A DNA stretch of 7,221 nucleotides from NCBI GenBank assembly GCA_016871655.1, contig VHCR01000072.1:1-7221 (forward strand), read 5' to 3'. The position numbers and the translations under genes were made by a program. The notes beneath the pieces are model-generated. The model ran no database searches, had not been told where the DNA came from, and saw only the letters and a list, made by a program, of their open reading frames with translations. This document shows, piece by piece, positions 1-5,950 of this stretch; the stretch's first letter is position 1; each line of letters begins with the position of its first letter. The DNA comes from Verrucomicrobiota bacterium (GTDB lineage Bacteria > Verrucomicrobiota > Verrucomicrobiia > Chthoniobacterales > UBA6821).

Positions 1-106
1 TTGATTACTTGTAACCGAAATAGCAGCTCAATCCAAAGTCATTCAAAGAGCACAACAGAAGCTTGAAGAGGCCGATGAAAAGTTAGCTCAACTTACAATA
101 GAGCAA

Positions 107-607
107 TTGGACAGTTCAGAACGTCAACGCCAACAAGCTCAACACACTTTCACAGGTCAAAGAAGAGAACAAGATTACGAATATCAACAAAGCTTAGCGG
201 AAGAACTCGGCGCCGAAGTCGATCGAGAAACTGCTAAACTTGCTTCCCTCGAACAACAACACCCGCTCCTAGAACAACAACAAGCACTACTTGGTCGCGT
301 TCAATCCTCAATGAATGAAGCACAAAATCGTCTTCCCGGATTGGAAGAGTCCTACAACAAGTTAGGCGCTTCAACGGACAAGCGTATTACAAGAGGAAAT
401 AAATTCCTTGGAGATGCTCGTGTTCTTTTACAAGACATCGTCACCACAACACTCTCGATAGTGGCTGAAGAAGATCCAATAAGAGCATTAGCCCGAATCG
501 ACCAAGAAGACTCTTCAACTCAATTACAAAAAGCCACTCGCTCTCTTGATCAAGCTCAAGCGGCTCTTATCGCAATCAATCGGGCTAAAAGCTCAAGCCT
601 AGTCTAA
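107..607 (+). CDS. Gln/Glu-rich coiled-coil protein, 5' end uncertain (possibly a fragment)
   Basis: I do not recognise this protein. From the TTG at 107 it is 166 residues, rich in Gln, Glu, Ala and Lys/Arg. Long stretches without Pro or Gly and with heptad-like spacing of Leu suggest an extended coiled coil over roughly residues 1-90, followed by a second helical part (about 100-160) ending at the TAA at 605-607. There is no signal peptide, membrane segment or catalytic motif. The TTG start is poorly supported: nothing like a ribosome binding site precedes it, and the same frame stays open and equally coiled-coil-like back to position 5 (it reads EIAAQSKVIQRAQQKLEE upstream). A TGA at 2-4 then closes the frame. 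The real protein is therefore probably longer, with its beginning in another frame or outside the window. Coding is likely; start and function are unknown. Confidence 0.5.
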   Translation: MDSSERQRQQAQHTFTGQRREQDYEYQQSLAEELGAEVDRETAKLASLEQQHPLLEQQQALLGRVQSSMNEAQNRLPGLEESYNKLGASTDKRITRGNKFLGDARVLLQDIVTTTLSIVAEEDPIRALARIDQEDSSTQLQKATRSLDQAQAALIAINRAKSSSLV

Positions 608-841
608 AATTTAGAGGAGTTTTTTCAAAAAAACGCTCTAGGATGCCCGTGGAGGGCCCTATTTTGAGGGGTGGCTATGTTGATACCCGGAAAGTGAATT
701 TTTTATTTTTTAGCAAATCAAGCTTATAATCAGTAAGTTGCTACTAAAATACTAACCTCCATAACACCCTAACTTCCATTTCTTCTCTGTAGGATTTCCC
801 CGTTTTCTCCCCTTCAGAGCCGATTGCGGGAAAAAGAGGGG
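608..841. other. Intergenic region without a convincing gene
   Basis: This gap separates the coiled-coil gene from the convergent NUDIX gene. Five bases after the coiled-coil stop there is a hairpin-capable stretch: TAGAG at 612-616 can pair with CTCTA at 636-640, and T6 (620-625) faces an A-run (627-633). It is not followed by a T-run, so it is at best a weak terminator. AGGGCCCT (653-660) is a perfect palindrome. A 28-codon frame opens at ATG 643 and closes at 729, without a clear ribosome binding site; I do not call it a gene. A perfect TATAAT at 725-730 has no good -35 and no gene downstream in its direction, so it is probably chance in AT-rich DNA. Confidence 0.4.
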
Positions 842-1468
842 CTACTTTTTGGCCTTTAGGCCGTTCCAGCCTCGAATCACAATCTGTGACCAGCTTTCAA
901 ATTCTTCGATACGCTGCTGCAATTCTTCGTGAGAAAAAAATCCTAATTCCGCAATCGCTTCCTCGCGCGCTGTCACTTCATCAGACAAAAGCTCACATTG
1001 ATGGACAACTCCGAGATGGACTTCGCCGACAGCATTTGAATCATCATTGAGGAGTGCGAGTGGTTTGATTTGGCTAAAATGAAACGAAGAGGGCAAATGC
1101 AACTCCTCTTCCAACTCGCGTAGCAAAGCGCGTTCGTAGGCAGCAGCGTCAAAGTCTTTTCCTAAACCATCTTCGTCATTGATGTGTCCCCCAATCCCAA
1201 GCGATCGCTTTTTCAAAAGGCGAGTTTCGCCAGAACCGCTCCCGCGTCGATATTGCAAGACGCGATCGCCACACGTTACAACAATGTAAGGAATGAGCTG
1301 CTTGAGGGAAGGATCTTCTTCTGCCTCTGCTCTCGCGACAAACGAGTGATTGGCTGGATCTAAAAACACAGGAAGATAGCGCTCAATCTCGCTGCTCAGG
1401 CCTTGGAAGGAACCGAGGGAGTCGAAGAGAGAACGAGGAACAACGAGTACTTTTTCTTGAGAGCTCAT
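842..1468 (-). CDS. NUDIX-family hydrolase (COG4112-like predicted phosphoesterase)
   Basis: This 208-residue cytoplasmic protein is probably a NUDIX hydrolase, a family that cleaves nucleoside diphosphates linked to another group using Mg2+ held by a Glu-rich helix. The core of the NUDIX box is visible: GIGGHIN at 91-97, then RELEEEL at 117-123, matching the R-E-U-x-E-E part of the signature. The first Glu of the signature is not at the usual distance; E112 lies closer to the Arg and there is an acidic insert at about 97-110. The conserved Gly after the EE pair is His124. The N-terminal segment (VLVVPRSLFDSLGSFQG) fits what I recall of the COG4112 group, annotated as predicted phosphoesterases; the substrate is unknown. 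The ATG at 1466-1468 lies 13 bases after the mutL stop, so the two are probably cotranscribed with mutL first. No Shine-Dalgarno precedes it. Confidence 0.85.
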   Translation of the reverse strand: MSSQEKVLVVPRSLFDSLGSFQGLSSEIERYLPVFLDPANHSFVARAEAEEDPSLKQLIPYIVVTCGDRVLQYRRGSGSGETRLLKKRSLGIGGHINDEDGLGKDFDAAAYERALLRELEEELHLPSSFHFSQIKPLALLNDDSNAVGEVHLGVVHQCELLSDEVTAREEAIAELGFFSHEELQQRIEEFESWSQIVIRGWNGLKAKK

Positions 1469-1481
1469 AAATTATTGGAAA

Positions 1482-3323
1482 CTATTTATTAAATTTTCGG
1501 CGCAATTCTGTTTGCGAGAGTTGGATCATCGTCGGTTTTCCTGATGGTGTCGAGTAAGGAAGCTGACAACGGAATAAATCTCGGATCAGCATGACTGCGG
1601 CCGTTTCTCCTACTGGCAATTTTTTTGCTTGAGCAACCATCCCACTCACAGAACGTGCGAGGGTCTCTTCGACGGAGAGAAGTTGTTTTCCTTTTTTGAG
1701 AGAGCTTCTTGATTCCTCCTGCTGAAAATCGTGAACAAGTTGTTGCAACAACGTGGCCACTGGAATCTCTGCGGCAATGAGAGGAACGGCATCGATTTTG
1801 AGACTCGAGACTCCTCTTTTTTCTTCTCCAAAAAGTTCGACTTCGACTCCGGCCTTTGCGAGTAGTTCTTGATGAGCCATGATCCATGAAGCTTCCGCTG
1901 GCGACAGTTCGATGATTTGCGGCAGCAAGAGCGACTGGCTTTGCAATGCTCCTCCCAACAGCTTCTGAATAAGCGATTCGTAAGTGATACGCTCAAGCGC
2001 TCCGCTAACCTCCAATAAAACAAGTCCCTCTTCTTCTTCCAACAACAAATACCGTTGTGCAAGAGTCCCAATGTAGCGGAAAGGAGTTCCCGCTTCGCGG
2101 GAGTTAAAGTTAGAAGTTGAAGTTGAAGTACTGCCACTTTGTGGGGGCATTTCAGAGAGTTGGATGTCGACTTTCGCGGGGATGTCGGTACTTCGTAGCG
2201 GCACTTTTTCTTCGATGAGTGAACTCTGCTGAGAAAAAAATTCCGTTGGATATTCTCTTCGCTGCACGTTGTAAGAACGAGCAATCTCTTGCAGCGGAGG
2301 AATACCTGTGGAGGCCTGTTCAAAATTTCCCATCACGCTCTGAGCGGCTCTCAGTGCTGCCGTTTTGATTTTTGATGGCTCTTGAAAACGAATCTCTCGC
2401 TTCGCCGGATGAACGTTGCAATCGATTTTGCTCGGATCAAGTTTAAAAAAGAGAACAGCTGGCGGCTGGAGTCCTTTCGGCAAAATCCCATCGCACGCTT
2501 CGCGGAGCGCCTGAGACAAGAGATTGTTACGAACAATGCGACCATTAACAAAAAGCAATTGATGCGAGCGATCGGAGCGCCCCTCTCCCGGCCTGGCAAA
2601 AAATCCATGCACGGAGATTTCTTCAACTTCGAACGAAGGGACTTCTTTCATCCGTTTGAGAAACGGTGTACCATAAAGGTCGCTAAGCCTGATAGCTAAA
2701 TTCTCTGAAGCCCCCAAGCGGAGAATTTCTTTTCCATCGCGCACACAAGTCCATGCGATCTCCGGATGCGCCACTGCCAAAAATTGCAGCTGCGCAATCA
2801 AGTGGGCTGCCTCGGTTTGCTCTCCTTTCAAAAATTTGCGACGTGCCGGAACGTTGTAAAAAAGATCTCGCACTTCAATTTTGGTTCCAGGAGCCTCACC
2901 GCTTTCTTTGACTTCAACGATTTTTCCACCTTCCACTTTGATTTCCGTGCCAGGGAAATTTTCTTTTGCCGCTTCTTGTTGTCTTGTCACAAGACGAAAA
3001 CGAGAGACACTCGCAATACTCGGCAACGCCTCTCCGCGAAAACCGAGCGTGATCACGGCTGCCAAATCGTTCATCGTTCGAATTTTACTCGTGGCATGAC
3101 GTTCCAATGAAAGCAACGCATCAGAACGATCCATCCCAAGCCCATCATCGGTCACACGCAACAGTTCGATACCTCCTCTGTTAAATTCAACAAGAATTTT
3201 TCGAGCACCGGCATCAATGCTATTTTCCACAAGCTCCTTGAGCACCGAAGCAGGCCGCTCCACAACCTCCCCAGCCGCCACTTGATTGGCAACAATATCG
3301 CTTAAAAGATGAATACGTCCCAT
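1482..3323 (-). CDS. mutL: DNA mismatch repair protein MutL (endonuclease motifs absent)
   Basis: MutL is the GHKL-type ATPase that links MutS mismatch recognition to strand incision in DNA repair. I start it at the ATG at 3321-3323 (613 residues) because MGRIHLL aligns with the usual MutL beginning; an in-frame TTG two codons upstream is less likely. Visible motifs: the catalytic and Mg-binding KELVEN (29-34; Glu30, Asn34), DDGLGM (59-64), RHATSK (75-80), GFRGEAL (94-100), and DCNVHPAKREIRF (301-313), which closes the N-terminal domain. A low-complexity linker (about 330-412) includes STSTSTS, encoded by short GTTGAA-like repeats around 2103-2128. The C-terminal dimerisation domain follows. 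Where endonuclease-type MutL has DQHAxxER, this one has EVSGALER (438-445), and CPHGRPT is replaced by TPSGKPT (592-598), so nicking activity is probably missing. The NUDIX gene lies directly downstream. No Shine-Dalgarno is seen; a pyrimidine-rich heptad tract sits just upstream. Confidence 0.97.
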   Translation of the reverse strand: MGRIHLLSDIVANQVAAGEVVERPASVLKELVENSIDAGARKILVEFNRGGIELLRVTDDGLGMDRSDALLSLERHATSKIRTMNDLAAVITLGFRGEALPSIASVSRFRLVTRQQEAAKENFPGTEIKVEGGKIVEVKESGEAPGTKIEVRDLFYNVPARRKFLKGEQTEAAHLIAQLQFLAVAHPEIAWTCVRDGKEILRLGASENLAIRLSDLYGTPFLKRMKEVPSFEVEEISVHGFFARPGEGRSDRSHQLLFVNGRIVRNNLLSQALREACDGILPKGLQPPAVLFFKLDPSKIDCNVHPAKREIRFQEPSKIKTAALRAAQSVMGNFEQASTGIPPLQEIARSYNVQRREYPTEFFSQQSSLIEEKVPLRSTDIPAKVDIQLSEMPPQSGSTSTSTSNFNSREAGTPFRYIGTLAQRYLLLEEEEGLVLLEVSGALERITYESLIQKLLGGALQSQSLLLPQIIELSPAEASWIMAHQELLAKAGVEVELFGEEKRGVSSLKIDAVPLIAAEIPVATLLQQLVHDFQQEESRSSLKKGKQLLSVEETLARSVSGMVAQAKKLPVGETAAVMLIRDLFRCQLPYSTPSGKPTMIQLSQTELRRKFNK

Positions 3324-3334
3324 AAACAAGACCA

Positions 3335-3366
3335 GAGTAAAGAGTAAAGGGTAAAGGGTAAAGAGT
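3335..3366. repeat. Heptanucleotide tandem repeat, GAGTAAA type (left tract)
   Basis: There are four full 7-base units, GAGTAAA, GAGTAAA, GGGTAAA and GGGTAAA, and then GAGT. Units differ only at the second base (A or G). The tract starts 12 bases upstream of the mutL ATG; on the mutL coding strand it reads as pyrimidine-rich TTTACYC units. Its complement recurs at 3461-3495, so the two could pair across the intergenic region. Confidence 0.9.
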
Positions 3367-3460
3367 GGTTTTCAGATCGGCGATGAAATCAGCTTTTGAA
3401 GTCGTATCTTAGTGGATGATATAGTGTATTAAATTGAAAACTTTCTTTAACGCATGCTGA

Positions 3461-3495
3461 TACACTCTTTACCCTTCACTCTTTACTCGTTACAC
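3461..3495. repeat. Heptanucleotide tandem repeat, complement of the left tract
   Basis: Five degenerate 7-base units are present: TACACTC, TTTACCC, TTCACTC, TTTACTC and GTTACAC. TTTACTC and TTTACCC are exact complements of the GAGTAAA and GGGTAAA units at 3335-3366, giving an inverted pair about 95 bases apart. The tract ends 7 bases before the ATG of the A-type carrier gene, where a Shine-Dalgarno would normally lie, and none is present. Confidence 0.85.
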
Positions 3496-3502
3496 TCTTC
3501 CT

Positions 3503-3841
3503 ATGCCTTCCATCACTCCTCAAGCCGCCAAACATGTGCGCGAGCTACTTCAAGAAAAACAGGCCCCTCAAGGTCATGGTCTTCGCTTGTCCATTGAACA
3601 AGGAGGTTGTGCAGGGCTGCAATACGCGATGAACTTGGCAGCTCAACAAACGGGAGACACGGTGATCGAATCGGAAGGAGCTTCTATTTTTATTGATGCC
3701 AAAAGTTTGGAGCAACTGTCAGATTGCACCATCGATTACGAGGACGGCTTGACAGGAAGGGGCTTTCGGATCATCAATCCACACGCGGTCCGTAGCTGCG
3801 GCTGCGGCACGTCTTTTGAAGCTAAAAAGGCTGAAGACTGA
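3503..3841 (+). CDS. A-type iron-sulfur cluster carrier (HesB/IscA/ErpA/SufA family)
   Basis: This 112-residue cytoplasmic protein belongs to the A-type carriers, which receive Fe-S clusters from a scaffold and hand them to client apoproteins. The three conserved cluster-binding cysteines are in place: Cys36 in GGCAGLQY and Cys99/Cys101 in SCGCGTSF near the C-terminus. The length is normal for the family. Sequence alone does not separate IscA, ErpA and SufA, and no isc or suf genes are in view, so I give no symbol; a stand-alone location would be compatible with ErpA. The ATG at 3503 gives MPSITPQAAKHVRELL, a typical beginning. No Shine-Dalgarno precedes it; a pyrimidine-rich heptad tract ends 7 bases upstream. 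The last codons and the TGA stop lie inside another heptad tract (from 3830), so the AED tail is repeat-derived. Confidence 0.95.
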   Translation: MPSITPQAAKHVRELLQEKQAPQGHGLRLSIEQGGCAGLQYAMNLAAQQTGDTVIESEGASIFIDAKSLEQLSDCTIDYEDGLTGRGFRIINPHAVRSCGCGTSFEAKKAED

Positions 3842-3857
3842 GGACTGAAGGCTGAAG
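3830..3857. repeat. Heptanucleotide tandem repeat, RCTGARG type (left tract of second pair)
   Basis: There are four contiguous 7-base units: GCTGAAG, ACTGAGG, ACTGAAG and GCTGAAG. The tract overlaps the 3' end of the carrier gene, whose TGA stop (3839-3841) is part of the second unit. It is partly complementary to the tract at 4121-4155 and, with it, frames the 182-base element between them. Confidence 0.88.
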
Positions 3858-3935
3858 GTCTTTCATCAAGACAATTGATTTTTGAAAATAGAGAATAATA
3901 AAAACAATGAAATAAAATTTTAATAAACCCCTTCA

Positions 3936-4117
3936 TAGCCCGCAAATTTCATATTGATTCGTCACGAGGCGCCGCGAATCCTGATGCAGACAAGGAAGGC
4001 GATGGGTTGCGACGACGGCTGTATGCTCCATACCACCCGAGGAGCAATCCGAACCTGACGCTGTATCCATCAGGGTTTCGCAAGCCATAGCAGGATCAGT
4101 ATGAAATTTGTGGGCTA
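3936..4117 (+). repeat. 182-base GC-rich element with 25-base inverted ends; candidate structured RNA or MITE-like repeat
   Basis: The ends, 3936-3960 and 4093-4117, are complementary at 22 of 25 positions. All three exceptions become G-U pairs if the + strand is transcribed, but A-C mismatches on the other strand, which favours a + strand RNA. The interior is much more GC-rich than the flanks. It contains CCTGATG (3980-3986) facing CATCAGG (4068-4074), GATTCG (3956-3961) facing CGAATC (3975-3980), a tight GTATG-CTC-CATAC hairpin (4021-4033), and TGCTCC (4024-4029) facing GGAGCA (4041-4046). The last two exclude each other. GCTGTAT occurs twice (4018-4024 and 4060-4066). No transposase gene is present. 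It could be a miniature mobile element, a dispersed repeat or a non-coding RNA. I do not recognise it as a named family; strand and boundaries are inferred from pairing. Confidence 0.6.
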
Positions 4118-4120
4118 GCT

Positions 4121-4155
4121 CCTTCAGCTATCAGCCTTTGGCCTTTAGCCTTTTC
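4121..4155. repeat. Heptanucleotide tandem repeat (right tract of second pair)
   Basis: Five degenerate 7-base units are present: CCTTCAG, CTATCAG, CCTTTGG, CCTTTAG and CCTTTTC. The first is the complement of the CTGAAGG phase of the tract at 3830-3857. The tract begins 3 bases after the 182-base element and ends 13 bases before the ATG at 4169. It is another pyrimidine-rich heptad leader in front of a start that has no Shine-Dalgarno. Confidence 0.8.
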
Positions 4156-4168
4156 AAAAAATCAAAAA

Positions 4169-5950
4169 ATGAAAAATTACAATCGTTTTCCTAGCTCCAT
4201 GCCACACCGCGCCAGCTCCCATGGCGTTGACGGAATATTTGCATGGACTATTTTTATCTTCTTGCTGATGGGGTTTGCCCTTTTTTGTTGGATCGGAAGT
4301 TTTTATGTTTTTGGACATCCTGAAAAGGCAGGGAATTATCATCTCCTCATGCGCCTCCACAAATTGGAACAGCCTCAACGCTTCGAGCTCACCGAGGCGC
4401 CACGCGGCGAGTTTCTCAAACCGAAGCAACTTCTCGAACGCTTTGGCAGACTCAGTGAACGAGAAATGAGAAAGGTTAATGATGGTCTTCTTGCTAATTT
4501 TCTCCGCAATTATCATCAGACACATGCCCTAACGCCTTACGTAACGGAAGAATATAGCATTTTAGCCACTTTTCCACTCACAAAAAAAAGTTTTTTTTAT
4601 CCAGGAGTTTGTGCTCTGCTGCAATCAGAAGACCAACCAGAAATCCTCTTAGAACAAGTTTTTCCAGCAGCTAATAGCAAACTCATTGCAAAACTCAACA
4701 CTGCCGGTCAGGTAAAAAAATTAGTAGAGGCTCAAAATCATGAACTCCAAGAAGTCCTTGGCAACACGAATGCTGGTGCAACACTTGAATTCAATCCAAA
4801 TAATGACGTTGAAAAAAATGCTAATGAGATTGCTTCCCTTAAGCAGTACTTAACACCAGGCCAAGAAATTAAATTCGAAAAACCCTTGGACCTTTCTGCT
4901 ATTCTCCATGTCGAAAAACTTTCTGATGGACGCCTTAAATTCACGACCATCTCACTCCTTTATGGAAGTTATGGACCGACAAACAGTGGCCCCATTCTTT
5001 TTTCACTAGCCCCTCCAACGGATCCTAACATTGAAGCTGGCCTCCCCATCCTCTCTCCAAAAAATCTTGCTTCAGCAGAAGAGGAATATGCGGCTTACCG
5101 CGCGAAGATGGAGTTTTCTAATCAAGAAAGCTCTCAACAAACCGCTCAACCGAGCTCTGCTTTTGTCTTGCAAATTATTTCTGCCAAACCAACTGCTCCC
5201 GTCAAAAGAACACTTCTAAAAAACACACCACGCGTAGAAAAAGGCAATCCTGCTCCAGCTAAGGCAAGTGCTGCTGTAGCCCCCAAAGTGGAACGAGCTT
5301 TGCCGTTGAATACTCCAGCAGTTCTTCCAGCTACCCCAGCAGCTGCTCCTGTTACTCCACAAACTTTGCCTGCAACGCCAGTAGCTGCAGCCCTTCCCAC
5401 AGCAATGCCAGCAACAACAACTGCCAAGGCCGTTCCAGCAACACCTCCTGCAACACCAGTTGCCACGGCACTTCCATCAGCACCCGCTTCAAGCACTGCA
5501 GAAGCTACGCCGGATCTTGCTGCTGCCAATCAATCTGTTCTACCAACACCTGCAACACTCGCTGCTACAGCTCCAACATCAGCAACAGAGTTGTGGCAAA
5601 TTTACGATCCCGGGAAAATGCCTCGCGGACGTTTTGTAGCCGCACCACAATTGAGCAATCTTGCAGAACAAGGCCTCGCTGGCCAGCGGCTTTACCTGCA
5701 AGGAGATTTTGCGGTGACAGCCTCTGGCCAAGATCGCTCTGTGCTACGCTATCAATCAGGAACCTCATCCGATCTAACACCTGATCGCATTTCAAAAATG
5801 CGTATCATCGTTGCCTACCCGAAGGGAACATCTCCACCAGCCGAAGGGACAACCGTTACCCGCAATACAGACCGTCCTTTCATGATCACTGATGTTAAAA
5901 AAGGAAACGATGGAACGGTGAATGTTTATGTGAGGGAGATTGTAAAGTGA
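4169..5950 (+). CDS. Membrane-anchored protein with Ala/Pro/Thr-rich linker, function unknown
   Basis: This 593-residue protein has one clear membrane segment at about 23-48 (IFAWTIFIFLLMGFALFCWI), preceded by a short basic N-terminus, so the bulk is probably outside the cytoplasm. Residues about 50-330 form a mixed domain that starts with HPEKAGNYHLLMRLHKLEQP and RFELTEAPRGEFL. Residues about 350-475 are a low-complexity Ala/Pro/Thr linker. Residues about 475-593 form a C-terminal beta-rich domain (GQRLYLQGDFAVTASG, then MRIIVAYPKGT and VNVYVREIVK) that might be OB-like; this is a weak impression. I have no function for it. The N-terminal part resembles, from memory, conserved verrucomicrobial proteins encoded beside COG1565 methyltransferases. 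Its TGA overlaps the next gene's GTG by 4 bases, pointing to translational coupling. It has no Shine-Dalgarno. A8-G-T8 at 4581-4597 inside the gene is slippage-prone. Confidence 0.8.
   Translation: MKNYNRFPSSMPHRASSHGVDGIFAWTIFIFLLMGFALFCWIGSFYVFGHPEKAGNYHLLMRLHKLEQPQRFELTEAPRGEFLKPKQLLERFGRLSEREMRKVNDGLLANFLRNYHQTHALTPYVTEEYSILATFPLTKKSFFYPGVCALLQSEDQPEILLEQVFPAANSKLIAKLNTAGQVKKLVEAQNHELQEVLGNTNAGATLEFNPNNDVEKNANEIASLKQYLTPGQEIKFEKPLDLSAILHVEKLSDGRLKFTTISLLYGSYGPTNSGPILFSLAPPTDPNIEAGLPILSPKNLASAEEEYAAYRAKMEFSNQESSQQTAQPSSAFVLQIISAKPTAPVKRTLLKNTPRVEKGNPAPAKASAAVAPKVERALPLNTPAVLPATPAAAPVTPQTLPATPVAAALPTAMPATTTAKAVPATPPATPVATALPSAPASSTAEATPDLAAANQSVLPTPATLAATAPTSATELWQIYDPGKMPRGRFVAAPQLSNLAEQGLAGQRLYLQGDFAVTASGQDRSVLRYQSGTSSDLTPDRISKMRIIVAYPKGTSPPAEGTTVTRNTDRPFMITDVKKGNDGTVNVYVREIVK
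5369..5488 (+). repeat. Diverged internal duplication in the Ala/Pro/Thr linker
   Basis: About 41 bases starting at 5369 recur, diverged, starting at 5447 (period 78 bases). They encode PATPVAAALPTAMPA and PATPVATALPSAPAS. Both copies keep the reading frame, so the linker has probably grown by in-frame duplication of Pro/Ala/Thr units. Confidence 0.5.
5932..5938 (+). promoter_or_regulatory. Ribosome binding site of the COG1565 methyltransferase gene
   Basis: GAGGGAG lies 8 bases before the GTG at 5947 and inside the end of the upstream coding region. It fixes GTG as the start and is the only strong Shine-Dalgarno seen in front of a gene in this window. Confidence 0.75.

Larger units (their letters stand above)
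3324..3502. promoter_or_regulatory. Divergent intergenic region between mutL and the A-type carrier gene
   Basis: The two flanking genes point away from each other, so both promoters should lie here. I see only weak candidates. For mutL on the minus strand, TATATC (complement of 3418-3423) resembles a -10. For the + strand, TTGAAA at 3434-3439 resembles a -35 but lacks a good -10. The region is framed by two inverted tracts of 7-base repeats, listed separately. The position as a promoter region is inferred from gene direction, not from strong motifs. Confidence 0.4.

Noticed and set aside
612..640. Rho-independent terminator after the coiled-coil gene
   Set aside because: The stem is mostly A-T with an internal mismatch and a very small loop, and no T-run follows.
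643..729. 28-codon + strand frame in the first intergenic region
   Set aside because: It is too short, lacks a clear ribosome binding site and has no recognisable motif.
725..730. Perfect TATAAT promoter-like box
   Set aside because: No fitting -35 lies upstream and no gene follows on the + strand; the region is AT-rich.
1646..2323. 225-codon minus-strand open frame inside mutL
   Set aside because: It overlaps the clearly coding mutL frame on the same strand, and its Arg/Ser/Lys/Cys-rich composition is that of an out-of-frame reading.
3324..3329. TTG as the mutL start
   Set aside because: The ATG two codons later gives the normal MutL N-terminus, and neither has a ribosome binding site.
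3335..3495. CRISPR-like array from the repeated units
   Set aside because: Units are 7 bases long and contiguous without spacers, and the two tracts are inverted relative to each other.
3933..4088. Minus-strand open frame of 51 codons across the 182-base element
   Set aside because: It has no ribosome binding site, and its 3' end runs through the inverted repeat end. The pairing pattern favours structure on the + strand. It could be reconsidered if the frame is conserved in other copies.
5146..5529. Long minus-strand Ala/Val/Gly-rich open frame
   Set aside because: It is the antisense of the Ala/Pro/Thr linker, where biased codons keep the opposite frame open; it has no independent support.
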